From contig CAZOGY010000022.1 in NCBI GenBank assembly GCA_964579305.1, forward strand, positions 1 to 33,712: a DNA stretch of 33,712 nt, read 5' to 3'. The notes below the pieces were generated by a model. It worked only from the letters and a program-made list of their open reading frames with translations. It had not been told where the DNA came from and searched no databases. The first letter of the stretch is position 1. The number at the start of each line of letters is the position of its first letter. Source of the stretch: JBCBWG01 sp964579305. GTDB taxonomy: Bacteria > Pseudomonadota > Alphaproteobacteria > Rhizobiales > Hyphomicrobiaceae. A program made the position numbers and the translations under genes. Shown here in pieces: positions 1 to 8,072 of this stretch.

Positions 1-40
1 AGAGCTAAAGCGAGGCGCATTTCATGCGACACGCTTTAGA
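1..40 (+). repeat. Right end of dispersed hairpin repeat (copy A, truncated by window start)
   Basis: The first 40 bases match the right end of the full repeat at 20021-20060 with one difference. They form a nested hairpin: outer arms CTAAAGCG and CGCTTTAG, an inner stem CGCAT/ATGCG and a TTC loop. The left part of this copy lies outside the window. Confidence 0.85.
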
Positions 41-119
41 TAGATCAACGGGCTTTCGCGGGCGGGCGCGCTGCAATCGCCATCGGCCGAAGCTATCAAC
101 ACCGTCAGGAGACGTTCCA

Positions 120-374
120 ATGCCGCAAACCAACAACCGCCTGTTCGACGAGTTGGCCCGGATGATGTCCGGCGCCGCTGGGGCGGCGGAAGGTGCCCGC
201 CGCGAAGTCGAGACCATCATGCGCGGCCAGGCTGAGCGGCTGATGGCCGACATGGACGTGGTCAAGCGCGAGGATTTCGAAGTCGTTCGGGAAATGGCGC
301 AAAAAGCACGCGAGGAAAACGAGCGTCTTGAAGCCCGTATCGCCGCCCTTGAAGCAAAGCTCGATGCGCAATGA
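120..374 (+). CDS. ubiK: UbiK-family accessory factor (BMFP / YqiC-like)
   Basis: This 84-residue protein is small, acidic and helical. It starts MPQTNNRLFDELARMMSGAAG and ends in a predicted coiled coil (roughly residues 50-84, rich in Glu, Arg, Leu and Ala). That is the layout of the BMFP/UbiK family, which in enterobacteria helps ubiquinone biosynthesis and binds lipid or membrane. The ATG at 120 is chosen because AGGAGA sits 7 bases upstream and because family members begin close to this helix; the longer reading frame from 24 runs back into the repeat. A YbjN-like gene and proC follow on the same strand, a neighbourhood I associate with alphaproteobacteria. The family call is firm; the role in quinone synthesis is inferred from the family. 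Confidence 0.8.
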   Translation: MPQTNNRLFDELARMMSGAAGAAEGARREVETIMRGQAERLMADMDVVKREDFEVVREMAQKAREENERLEARIAALEAKLDAQ

Positions 375-598
375 TGTCTGCCAAGACCTAAACGCCGCGT
401 GTCAATGGCGATTTAAAAACAGATTTTGCCCGTGGAGATACTGCTGGTCCGATTGCGACTCGTTCCACCGGCTGGTTGTGTCCGCCCACATCGGAGCTGG
501 GTTGGCCTGCGCTGGCCCCGCCCGATTGAGAAAACATGGCTGCGGTGTCGTTCTCAGATCGGCGCGGGCAACACACATTCGGACAGGGAATATCGCGC

Positions 599-1096
599 AT
601 GGGCATCGCCGCATCGACGCGCCGCACGGGGCGCCACCCGATCGATATGATCGAGCAGTTGGCAAACCGACATGACTGGGCCGTCGAGCGTCTGGGTGAT
701 GAAGAGTTGAACTTAGTGGTGGCCGGCACCTGGGCTGATTATCATATCACCAATCATTGGCGTGATGATCTTGAAACACTGCATTTGGCATGCGCATTCG
801 ACTTCAAGGTGCCTGATTACCGGATTAACGACGTCTACCGTTTGATCGCGCAAATCAATGAACAGATGTGGATTGGCCATTTCGATGTTTGGGCGAGCGA
901 TGGACTTGTCATGTTCCGCCATGGCTTGCTTCTCAATGACGCCAACCTCACCGAACGCCAGTGCGAGGCGCTTCTGAAAGCCGGTTTAGAATCCTGCGAA
1001 CGTTACTATCAGGCCTTTCAATTCGTGGTTTGGGCCGGAAAGGCCCCGCGCGAGGCGCTGATCTCGACCATGTTTGAAACCGATGGGCAGGCCTGA
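599..1096 (+). CDS. YbjN domain-containing protein
   Basis: This 165-residue protein has the YbjN / type III chaperone-like fold signature: a region near HPIDMIEQLANRHDWAVER, then WADYHITNHWRDDLETLHLA, then a conserved stretch NEQMWIGHFDVW with VMFRHGLLL, and a C-terminal CERYYQAFQFVVWAG. In Escherichia coli YbjN is a stress-linked regulator; the alphaproteobacterial homologues have no settled function. The ATG at 599 is preferred over one at 536 because a GGACAGGGA stretch lies upstream and alignment of the conserved core needs no more N-terminus; the longer start cannot be excluded. It sits between the UbiK-like gene and proC, about 80 bases before proC, so co-transcription is plausible. 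Confidence 0.75.
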   Translation: MGIAASTRRTGRHPIDMIEQLANRHDWAVERLGDEELNLVVAGTWADYHITNHWRDDLETLHLACAFDFKVPDYRINDVYRLIAQINEQMWIGHFDVWASDGLVMFRHGLLLNDANLTERQCEALLKAGLESCERYYQAFQFVVWAGKAPREALISTMFETDGQA

Positions 1097-1174
1097 AGCC
1101 GCCTGCTTCAACCCGACGTTGCGCGACGCAAGCATCGCATGACACGGTCAGCCCGTCAGGCGGAGGAAGTCACC

Positions 1175-2029
1175 ATGCCACAATCGGGACCAATCGTACT
1201 CGTGGGCTGCGGAAACATGGGCGGGGCCATGTTGCGCGGGTGGCTCGACAGCGGCGTGCCGGCCAGCGGCATTATCGTGCAGGAACCCGCACCGTCCGCG
1301 CAGATCGCAGAGCTGCTCGCGCAGGCCGGTATCCGGCGGGTCGATCATCTCTCAGCTGACGACGTAACGGTCCCGCCCGCTTTGATCCTGATGGCGGTAA
1401 AGCCCCAAATCATGGACGAGGTCTTTGCGCAGATAGCCCCGCTGATTACCGCCCCATTTGTTACCGCCCCACTGAATACCGCAAAGACCATTGTTCTATC
1501 GATTGCAGCCGGCAAGACGGTCGCAAGCTTTGCCAAGCATCTGCCCGGCGGCGCACCGATCGTCCGATCCATTCCCAACACGCCGTCGGCGATCGGCCGG
1601 GGGATGACGGTATGTTTCGCCAATGATGCCGTCGGCGCCGATGACAAAGCGCTTTGCGACCAACTTCTGTCGGCGCTGGGCGACGTCGCCTGGGTTGAGG
1701 CCGAAGATCTGATCGATGCGGCGACCGCCGTTTCCGGTTCCGGACCAGCGTATATCTTTCACGTTGCCGAAGCGCTGGCCGAAGCCGCCATGGACGTTGG
1801 ATTTGATGAGGAAATGGCCCGGCGCCTTGCTGTTGCGACGGTATCGGGCGCTGGCGAGTTGTTGCGGCGATCAGGCGAAGACGCCGCTACCTTGCGTCGC
1901 AACGTGACATCGCCGAACGGCACCACGCAGGCCGCTCTCGAAGTTTTGATGCAAGATCGGCAGTTGACAGAACTTATGCAGCGCGCTGTTCGTGCCGCGC
2001 GCGATCGCAGCCGCGAGCTCTCAGCCTGA
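1175..2029 (+). CDS. proC: Pyrroline-5-carboxylate reductase
   Basis: This enzyme reduces 1-pyrroline-5-carboxylate to proline with NAD(P)H, the last step of proline synthesis, in the cytoplasm. The 284-residue protein opens with a Rossmann motif (VGCGNMGGAML). It has LMAVKPQ in the first domain, SIAAGKT, and the IVRSIPNTPSAIGRGM stretch. The C-terminal dimerisation and substrate domain carries AVSGSGPAYIF and the family signature NVTSPNGTTQAALEVL. The length is typical. The ATG at 1175 has GGAGGA about 7 bases upstream, so the 12 extra codons back to 1139 are left out. Nothing is missing or odd. Confidence 0.95.
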   Translation: MPQSGPIVLVGCGNMGGAMLRGWLDSGVPASGIIVQEPAPSAQIAELLAQAGIRRVDHLSADDVTVPPALILMAVKPQIMDEVFAQIAPLITAPFVTAPLNTAKTIVLSIAAGKTVASFAKHLPGGAPIVRSIPNTPSAIGRGMTVCFANDAVGADDKALCDQLLSALGDVAWVEAEDLIDAATAVSGSGPAYIFHVAEALAEAAMDVGFDEEMARRLAVATVSGAGELLRRSGEDAATLRRNVTSPNGTTQAALEVLMQDRQLTELMQRAVRAARDRSRELSA

Positions 2030-2068
2030 CAGGCGACGACGCGTCCTCGCACTCTGGTTTGGGCATAC

Positions 2069-2090
2069 GCCGCGCGATTTCCAACGCGGC
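2069..2090 (+). terminator. Possible stem-loop downstream of proC
   Basis: GCCGCG (2069-2074) can pair with CGCGGC (2085-2090) around a 10-base loop, about 40 bases after the proC stop. There is no T run after it, so it is at best a weak terminator. Confidence 0.25.
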
Positions 2091-2173
2091 TATCCGTTGA
2101 CAATGCGACACTTCATGTAGTCTTGAACGGTCGGCTGTAGCACCCTGCCGTTGCGGTGGGCGCATTGCGACCG

Positions 2174-2221
2174 GCCGGCATAAGTGCACGCATGAGTGCC
2201 GGCATAAGTGCCGGCATAGGT
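2174..2221 (+). repeat. Four tandem 12-bp units upstream of the aquaporin gene
   Basis: Four contiguous 12-base units are seen: GCCGGCATAAGT, GCACGCATGAGT, GCCGGCATAAGT and GCCGGCATAGGT. The first and third are identical. The block ends 27 bases before the aquaporin ATG, so it lies in the leader or promoter. Such iterated direct repeats can be regulator-binding sites, but no regulator is identified and it may be simple slippage. Confidence 0.8.
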
Positions 2222-2248
2222 GAATGACCTCGGGGGAAGGCAAGATCA

Positions 2249-2947
2249 ATGGCGAATGATTACACGCGCCGGCTGACGGCAGAGTTCATTGGTACGGCAT
2301 TCTTGCTCGGCGCGGTTGTCGGCTCCGGCATCATGGCTGAACGTCTGGCTGGCGGGAACGTTGGCCTCGCCCTGTTGTGCAACACGATCCCGACCGGCGC
2401 GATCTTGTTTGTGCTGATCACCATGTTCGGCCCGATCTCAGGCGCGCATTTCAATCCCGCCGTGACCTTCGGTTTTTGGCTCAAGGGCGATCATGCGACG
2501 GTTGATGTCGTCCCCTATCTGGCCGCGCAGATCCTGGGCGGCATTGCCGGTGTGCTGATTGCACACGTCATGTTCGATGAGGCCGTGTTTCAGACGTCGC
2601 TGAAAGCCCGTGCTGGAATTGGTCAATGGACCGCCGAAATCGTCGCAACCTTCGGTTTGATGCTGACGATCTTGCTGACCCTGCGTGCCGCGCCCAGTGC
2701 TGTGCCAAGCAGTGTCGCGTTGTTCATCACCTCGGCCTACTGGTTCACCTCATCGACCTCGTTCGCCAATCCCGCCGTGACGATCGCACGCGGCCTGTCA
2801 AACACCTTCGCTGGGATCGCCCCGTCCAACGTTCCGCTTTTCATCGCGATGCAACTCGTGGGCGCCGCACTGGCCGTGGCGGTCGCGGCTGCACTGTATC
2901 CGCGCGATGCGGAAAAAGGCGCAGCGCAAGGCTCACCGGCGGAGTGA
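2249..2947 (+). CDS. Aquaporin / MIP-family channel (AqpS-like)
   Basis: This 232-residue inner-membrane channel has about six hydrophobic segments and both hallmark NPA motifs, at residues 69-71 (GAHFNPAVTF) and 174-176 (FANPAVTIARGL), with an Arg after the second as expected in the pore. MIP channels pass water, glycerol or metalloids. The glutaredoxin-type arsenate reductase begins 79 bases downstream on the same strand. That pairing recalls the Sinorhizobium meliloti module in which the aquaglyceroporin AqpS lets arsenite out after ArsC reduces arsenate. Arsenite export is therefore an inference from context; a plain water or glycerol channel remains possible. No arsR or arsH is seen nearby. 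The 12-bp repeat block lies directly upstream. ATG follows a GGGGGAAGG-type ribosome site. Confidence 0.85.
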   Translation: MANDYTRRLTAEFIGTAFLLGAVVGSGIMAERLAGGNVGLALLCNTIPTGAILFVLITMFGPISGAHFNPAVTFGFWLKGDHATVDVVPYLAAQILGGIAGVLIAHVMFDEAVFQTSLKARAGIGQWTAEIVATFGLMLTILLTLRAAPSAVPSSVALFITSAYWFTSSTSFANPAVTIARGLSNTFAGIAPSNVPLFIAMQLVGAALAVAVAAALYPRDAEKGAAQGSPAE

Positions 2948-3026
2948 CTTACGGGCGAGCCCGCCTGGAACGCGCATGGGCGACGCCACGGCAAAATCGC
3001 CAAGGATTACGGTCGAGGAACACGTC

Positions 3027-3440
3027 ATGTCTGAAAGCATCACGATCTACCACAATCCCAATTGCGGGACATCGCGCAACACGTTGGCGATGATCCGCGC
3101 CGCCGGCATCGAACCAACCGTCATCCTGTATCTGGAGACGCCGCCGTCGCGTGCGCGGTTGGTTGAACTGCTCGGCGAAATGGCGATCACACCCCGTGAC
3201 TTGCTGCGTGAAAAAGGCACGCCCTACCACGACTTGGGGCTCGATAATCCCGATCTGTCTGACGAGGCATTGATTGACGCGATGATGGCCGAGCCCATCC
3301 TCATCAATCGGCCGATTGTGGTGTCACAGCGCGGCACCCGGCTGTGCCGCCCGTCCGAAGCTGTGTTCGACCTCTTGCCCGAAGGCAGTCTGGACACGTT
3401 CACGAAGGAAGATGGCGAAGTTGTCCGCCGCAACGCCTAA
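3027..3440 (+). CDS. arsC: Arsenate reductase, glutaredoxin-dependent
   Basis: This 137-residue protein belongs to the ArsC/Spx thioredoxin-fold family and reduces arsenate to arsenite using glutathione and glutaredoxin. The active-site Cys is residue 13 in HNPNCGTSRNTL. The anion-binding arginines typical of plasmid R773 ArsC appear at Arg61 (LLREKG), Arg95 (LINRPIVV) and Arg108 (RLCRPSE). Length is normal. The ATG at 3027 has CGAGGA about 8 bases upstream; a longer open frame from 2907 would overlap the aquaporin gene and is rejected. It most likely forms an operon with the preceding aquaporin. Other YffB-like family members lack the arginines, so a true arsenate reductase is favoured. Confidence 0.9.
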   Translation: MSESITIYHNPNCGTSRNTLAMIRAAGIEPTVILYLETPPSRARLVELLGEMAITPRDLLREKGTPYHDLGLDNPDLSDEALIDAMMAEPILINRPIVVSQRGTRLCRPSEAVFDLLPEGSLDTFTKEDGEVVRRNA

Positions 3441-3643
3441 TCGGTGCTCGGTTGTTGGCGCGCAGTAGCGGCGATGACCGGCGCCCCAAACCGGATCCGT
3501 ATCCGAGACGAACGCAACTGCCAGACGGCAGAATTATAGGATTATCGGCCAGCGCTGTGCCCAAGTGACGTCCGCGACGACGCGCGGCCTACCAATCCGC
3601 AGCTTGCCGCCATACGTCTTGAGGGCACAACGCGGAGGCACGC

Positions 3644-4363
3644 ATGCTCGACCTGACGACGGATAAAGGCAAGATTATCTCAGCGGCATTCGCGCTGGCT
3701 GCAGAGCGGCCGTGGCGTGATGTTTCAATGCGCGACATCGCCGATAAGGCCGGGATATCGTTGGCCGAATTGCGCAGATCTGTTGGCTCCAAGACCCAGA
3801 TCATCGCGGGCTATATGCGCGCTGTCGACGAGGCCGTCCTGTTGAAGCCGCCGCAGGCGGATCCAGGCGAAAGTCCGCGCGATGTTCTCTTCGAAGTCGT
3901 CATGGCGCGATTGGACGTGATGGCGGAGCATAAGGCGGCGTTACGATCGATCAACGAAGACGTTCAGTTCGACAGCGGACTTGCAGGGTCGTATCTCAAT
4001 TCGCAGCGCTGGATGTTGCTTGCTTCTGGCCTTGACGGCGACGGCCCCCGTGGCGTGCTGCGCAGCATCGGCCTGGCAAGCCTGTTCGGGTCGGTCTTCA
4101 AGATCTGGCTGGAGGACGAAGATCCAGGCCAAGCCAAGACCATGGCAGCCCTCGACCGCCGATTGCGGCGTGGCGAAAGTGCGATGTCGGGACTGGAACA
4201 GGCGTGCGATACGGTTGATCGGTTTCGCAAAGCGATCAGGGGCGGTTTCCAGCGCGCGGCACAAGGGCGCCGGCGAGGCCGCGATGAGGATCTGGATGAC
4301 GATATCGTACCCGATGTCGGTCCTGCCGATCCTGCCCCTGGCGCCAGCGGCCCCACCAACTGA
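3644..4363 (+). CDS. TetR/AcrR-family transcriptional regulator
   Basis: The N-terminal 60 residues form a TetR-type helix-turn-helix: IISAAFALAAERPWRDVSM, then RDIADKAGISLAELRRSVG followed by SKTQIIAGYMRAVDEAV. The rest (about 130 residues) is a helical ligand/dimer domain without a recognisable subgroup. The tail, from about residue 205, is Arg-rich then Asp/Pro-rich and probably disordered. It is 239 residues long. It lies about 200 bases after arsC and 95 before csaA, all on the plus strand, so it could regulate either neighbour; arsenic operons usually use ArsR instead, so I do not assign it to them. The ligand is unknown. Confidence 0.8.
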   Translation: MLDLTTDKGKIISAAFALAAERPWRDVSMRDIADKAGISLAELRRSVGSKTQIIAGYMRAVDEAVLLKPPQADPGESPRDVLFEVVMARLDVMAEHKAALRSINEDVQFDSGLAGSYLNSQRWMLLASGLDGDGPRGVLRSIGLASLFGSVFKIWLEDEDPGQAKTMAALDRRLRRGESAMSGLEQACDTVDRFRKAIRGGFQRAAQGRRRGRDEDLDDDIVPDVGPADPAPGASGPTN

Positions 4364-4458
4364 TCGCAGCCTGATTGGCTGCTTGGCGCCGTCACAGCGA
4401 CGCACCGGCGCCACGCGTCATCGCGGTCCGTTTCAGTTCGGCCGCGCGGGAGAATGGT

Positions 4459-4821
4459 ATGAGCGGCGATGATACCGATCGGCCAGCGGAAACATCGTTC
4501 GCCGATTTCTTGAAGATCGATATCCGGGTCGGCACGGTCGTCGCTGCCGAGCCCTTCCCCGAAGCGCGGAAACCGGCCATCAAGCTCAGGATCGATTTCG
4601 GGCCGGACATCGGCGAGAAAAAAAGCTCAGCGCAGATCACACATCATTACGAACCAGGCGCGCTGCTTGGCCGGCAAGTTGTGGCGGTCATAAACTTCCC
4701 GCCGCGCCAGATCGGTAAGTTCATGTCCGAGGTGCTTGTCCTGGGCTTTTCCGATCCGGACGGCGCGATTGTTTTGATCCGACCGGATCAACCCGTCCCG
4801 AACGGCGCTCGCCTGCACTGA
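4459..4821 (+). CDS. csaA: tRNA-binding domain protein CsaA
   Basis: This 120-residue protein is a stand-alone tRNA-binding (OB-fold) domain of the CsaA type. Visible signatures are FLKIDIRVGTVVAAEPFPEA, KLRIDFG, and the C-terminal VINFPPRQIGKFMSEVLVLG. Bacillus CsaA has chaperone-like activity and binds tRNA-like structures; the cell role in proteobacteria is unclear. The ATG at 4459 is chosen for the GGGAGAA stretch just upstream and agreement with family length; in-frame codons from 4375 are ignored. The gene ends six bases before the first scaffold gap and is complete. Confidence 0.9.
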   Translation: MSGDDTDRPAETSFADFLKIDIRVGTVVAAEPFPEARKPAIKLRIDFGPDIGEKKSSAQITHHYEPGALLGRQVVAVINFPPRQIGKFMSEVLVLGFSDPDGAIVLIRPDQPVPNGARLH

Positions 4822-4827
4822 CCGCCA

Positions 4828-4927
4828 NNNNNNNNNNNNNNNNNNNNNNNNNNNNNNNNNNNNNNNNNNNNNNNNNNNNNNNNNNNNNNNNNNNNNNNNN
4901 NNNNNNNNNNNNNNNNNNNNNNNNNNN
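4828..4927. other. Scaffold gap (100 N)
   Basis: A run of exactly 100 N separates csaA from the convergent histidine kinase gene. The round number suggests a placeholder, so the true distance is unknown. Both flanking genes keep their stop codons; nothing is visibly cut. Confidence 0.98.
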
Positions 4928-4931
4928 GCCG

Positions 4932-6359
4932 TCACCGTGGAATGGTGATCGAGGCGCGCAAACCGCCAAGCGTGCTTGACGCCAGCGTGATATCGCCACC
5001 GTGGCTGCGCGCAATATCGCGGGCAATCGCAAGACCCAAACCGCTATGGCTGCCGTCTTGGCTGCTGCGCGCGGCATCAATTCGGTAGAACGGCTTGAAC
5101 ACGTTCTCGCGTTCGTGTGGTGGGATGCCAGGCCCGTCGTCTTCGATATCGATCCGGATGATGCGCCGGCCACTGACGGCGCGGATGGTCACCGTATCAC
5201 CATAGCGCGCCGCGTTACTGATCAAGTTGGTCAGCGCTCGCTTGAAGGCGTGCCGCTTCAGCGGAACCGACAATTCACGTCCGCGGCCCGGCAGTTTCAA
5301 AGAGATATCGGCGTCGAGAACTTGAACCCGGTCATGGACTTCGCGCAACAGAACGCCGAGGTCGGTATCTTCGGCATCTTCGCCCCCGTCACCTTTCGTG
5401 AACGCCAGGTAATCGGCGAGCATCTGCTCCATTTCCTTGACGTCCTTGCGCAGAGCCTGGACTTCCGCGCTGTCGTCCATGAACGCAAGTTGAAGATTGA
5501 ACCGCGTCAAGACAGTGCGCAAATCATGGCTCACGCCGGCAAGCATGGTGGTGCGCTGTTCCACGTGCTGCGAAATCCGATCACGCATTTCCATGAAGGC
5601 CATCGTCGCCTGGCGGACCTCACGCGCGCCCCGCGCTCGGATCTCGGTTTGCGGGCTGATACGTCCTTTACCAAAAGCCTCAGCCGCATCCGCCAACTTC
5701 AGGATCGGTTTGATTTGATTGCGCAAAAACAAGATCGCAACCGACAATAGAACGATCGACGTCACAACCATCCACACCAGAAAGATGTGTGAGTTGGACG
5801 CATACGTTTGGCTGCGCCGCGCAATGAAGCGCAGGACCGCATCGTCAAGTTTGATGCGGATCTCAACGTGCTTGGATCGACCAACCGTGTCGATCCAGTA
5901 AGGCACGCCTTTGAGCTTGTCCTGGATCTCGTTGGACAGGGTCTGGTCAAGCAACGCAAAGAACGGTTTGGGCTGCTCTGTTGGTAGATCCCCCGGTGGC
6001 AGAACCTGAAGCGCAATATTGAGCCGGTCCAACGCCAAGCCAGTGAGCTGGCGATAATCATCGTTGCGGTCGTATTCGCGGTAAAGCTGCGTCAACGCGG
6101 CAACATCGCGGGCCGTGGCTTCAGAAAGGCGCCGTGTCACGGCCTGCCAATGGCTCTCCAAGAACACGTATGCGATCACGCCTTCCAGCATCACGATCGG
6201 CGCGATGATAATGATCAGCGCCCGCGCATATAGACCCTTGGGTACGAACTCGCTGAAATACCCCCACAAAAACCCAGGCACGCCCTTGAGGCGCGACCAG
6301 ACATAGCTGCGCAGGCCGCCAAGGGCCGTCAACTCGCGCGGGTCGGTTGTCGTCGCCAT
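4932..6359 (-). CDS. EnvZ-like sensor histidine kinase
   Basis: This is an inner-membrane sensor kinase of 475 residues from the ATG at 6359 (a GTG at 6410 would add 17). Two membrane segments (about 46-66 and 190-213) bracket a periplasmic sensor of about 120 residues. A HAMP linker follows (about 214-265). The dimerisation domain carries SHDLRT with phosphoacceptor His278. The ATPase domain has the N box (NLISNAARYG, near 378-387), G1 (EDDGPGIP, near 406), F box (FKPFYRID) and G2 (GLGLA, near 440). Oddly, the Pro that usually follows the H box (SHDLRTPLT) is Val283 here. It is the last gene of a minus-strand set; the response regulator stop lies about 100 bases upstream of its start, so the two are almost surely a cognate pair. 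The stimulus is unknown. Confidence 0.9.
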   Translation of the reverse strand: MATTTDPRELTALGGLRSYVWSRLKGVPGFLWGYFSEFVPKGLYARALIIIIAPIVMLEGVIAYVFLESHWQAVTRRLSEATARDVAALTQLYREYDRNDDYRQLTGLALDRLNIALQVLPPGDLPTEQPKPFFALLDQTLSNEIQDKLKGVPYWIDTVGRSKHVEIRIKLDDAVLRFIARRSQTYASNSHIFLVWMVVTSIVLLSVAILFLRNQIKPILKLADAAEAFGKGRISPQTEIRARGAREVRQATMAFMEMRDRISQHVEQRTTMLAGVSHDLRTVLTRFNLQLAFMDDSAEVQALRKDVKEMEQMLADYLAFTKGDGGEDAEDTDLGVLLREVHDRVQVLDADISLKLPGRGRELSVPLKRHAFKRALTNLISNAARYGDTVTIRAVSGRRIIRIDIEDDGPGIPPHERENVFKPFYRIDAARSSQDGSHSGLGLAIARDIARSHGGDITLASSTLGGLRASITIPR

Positions 6360-6455
6360 TGGGCTCGCCGAAGCTCCCTTGGGGACTGACTGCAGCACCT
6401 CTTGTGGCACCAGTCAGTGACATCTCTGCAAAGCACCGCGGAGCGGCGTCTTCGT

Positions 6456-7253
6456 TCAGTCGGTATAGAGGATATACCCCTTGCCGCGCACCGTCTGCAG
6501 GTAGACGGGATTTGTCGGATCCGCTTCGATTTTCCGTCGCAACCGGTTGATCTGCACATCAATCGCGCGTTCAGACCCCGTGGTTTCATCCGGCGCGAGT
6601 TCGTGCCGGGCGATCGGGTTGCCCGGTCGCATTGCGAACTGGCGCAGCAATTCGCGTTCGCGCTCAGTCAATTTGATTGATTCGTCGTCCTTGCGCAGTT
6701 CGCCGCGCTCGATGTGGAACGTGAACGCGCCCATCGTGATTTCTTCGCGGTCGACGGGCCGCCCGGCCTGTCCGCGGCGCAGAATGTTTTGCAGCCGAAG
6801 CACCAATTCGCGCGGCTCAAACGGTTTGGCGACGTAGTCATCGACACCGGTTTCAAGCCCTTCAATGCGCTGCTCGGGTTCTGAATTTGCCGTCAGCAGG
6901 CAGATCGGCACCGGCGAGCCATCGGCACGCAACGACCGCGCCAGATCAAGCCCGCTTTCTCCAGGCATCATGACATCGAGAACGAGAAGGTCGAAGGCGA
7001 GACCACCCATCGCCGCACGCGCCGCGGCGACATCACAGGCCGAAGTGACCCTGAAACCGTTGTCGACCAGAAACCGCGACAACAAACTGCGAATGCGCTC
7101 GTCGTCATCGACAATCAGCACGTGCGGCGCGTCATCAGGCAAAGCAGCGTTGCTCCCCTTGCCCGGGTTCGTGGGCACCGGCCGCGCAGCCGGCTCGTCA
7201 CGGGAGCGACCCGGTTCGTTAGGATCAGCAGTGTCTTGGCGAAGATCGGCCAT
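6456..7253 (-). CDS. OmpR-family response regulator (PetR-like)
   Basis: This two-domain regulator has 265 residues. An N-terminal tail of about 43 residues, rich in Pro, Asp and Arg, precedes the receiver. The receiver has the acidic cluster VDDDE (49-51 Asp), phosphoacceptor Asp93 in LVLDVMMPGE, Thr121 and Lys143 in AKPFEP. The C-terminal winged helix is OmpR/PhoB-type, with LTERERELLRQFAMRPG and ERAIDVQINRLRRKIE, ending YLQTVRGKGYIL. It resembles Rhodobacter PetR. ATG at 7253 has GGAGACAGGA just upstream. It sits between a MarR gene and the kinase, all on the minus strand, and likely receives phosphate from that kinase. Target genes are unknown. Confidence 0.9.
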   Translation of the reverse strand: MADLRQDTADPNEPGRSRDEPAARPVPTNPGKGSNAALPDDAPHVLIVDDDERIRSLLSRFLVDNGFRVTSACDVAAARAAMGGLAFDLLVLDVMMPGESGLDLARSLRADGSPVPICLLTANSEPEQRIEGLETGVDDYVAKPFEPRELVLRLQNILRRGQAGRPVDREEITMGAFTFHIERGELRKDDESIKLTERERELLRQFAMRPGNPIARHELAPDETTGSERAIDVQINRLRRKIEADPTNPVYLQTVRGKGYILYTD

Positions 7254-7379
7254 ATCCTGTCTCCACTAACAACGCTTGGGCTTGCAAGCCGTGCGGGCGA
7301 TTGGCTTTCATCGTCACATTGGATGCGACCGCGGTGCGGCGATCAATAGTGGCCGGCTGCGCATGTAGCGCCGCCCATT

Positions 7380-8072
7380 TCAGGCCTGCCTGGGCTTGCT
7401 CAAGTCGCCCTCGCCGCCCTGAACCACGCCACCGGTCGCACCAGGCGCATGCGTTTCGTCGGCATCTGAGCGAACCGACCGACCGGCCGCGATCAGGGCC
7501 GCAACATCGCCCTGTCGATCACGATCGACAAGAGCACGCAAGAACGCCTCGACCGTCTCATGTGCCCTAGGCCCGGCTGCAGACAATGCACCGGCTAGGC
7601 GTTGTTCCTGCATGACCTCAAGCGTTTTTGCCAGCTCCGCTCCAGCCGGCGTTACATAAAGATGGCGTTCGCGGCGGTCGGTCTCGCCGGGATGCTGAAC
7701 CACATAGCCGTCATCAACCAACTGCTTGAGGACGCGTGCAAGGCTCTGCTTGGTAATGTTGAGGATTTCCAGCAGATCTGCCACGCGCAGCCCGGGCCGC
7801 CGATTGACGAAATGCAGAACCCGGTGATGTGCGCGTCCGAAGCCACGCGTCGCAAGCAGACTGTCGGCCTCGTTGGTGAAATCGCGATACGCAAAGAACA
7901 GCCACTCGATCAAGTCGATCAGCGATGGATCAGACCCGTTAGCATGCGCTGTCGCCAGTTCATGCGCAGGCCCGCGCCGCGGCCCAAGGTCGGATCGCCC
8001 AGCGTCAGCCTCATCGGCATCCATTTCGATGAAAGATCGAGCCGGCACCGGCTTTCGATTTAGGTCAGCCAT
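7380..8072 (-). CDS. MarR-family transcriptional regulator
   Basis: This 230-residue winged-helix regulator has a core that reads LIEWLFFAYRDFTNEAD, then GFGRAHHRVLHFV, the recognition region VADLLEILNITKQSLARVLK and the wing VVQHPGETDRRERHLYVTPAG, all typical of MarR. The N-terminal 45 and C-terminal 40 residues are low-complexity and probably disordered. The gene is divergent from the branched-chain aminotransferase, with 172 bases between the starts, and leads the regulator-kinase pair on the same strand. That arrangement suggests control of its own promoter and perhaps ilvE, but no clear operator palindrome is visible. The ligand is unknown. Confidence 0.87.
   Translation of the reverse strand: MADLNRKPVPARSFIEMDADEADAGRSDLGPRRGPAHELATAHANGSDPSLIDLIEWLFFAYRDFTNEADSLLATRGFGRAHHRVLHFVNRRPGLRVADLLEILNITKQSLARVLKQLVDDGYVVQHPGETDRRERHLYVTPAGAELAKTLEVMQEQRLAGALSAAGPRAHETVEAFLRALVDRDRQGDVAALIAAGRSVRSDADETHAPGATGGVVQGGEGDLSKPRQA

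Noticed and set aside
2174..2221. The 12-bp ladder as a small CRISPR array
   Set aside because: The units are contiguous with no spacers and are too short.
3644..4363. COQ9-like ubiquinone protein instead of a TetR regulator
   Set aside because: COQ9 shares the TetR fold, but the recognisable DNA-binding helices here fit TetR and the COQ9 lipid-binding C-terminus is not evident.
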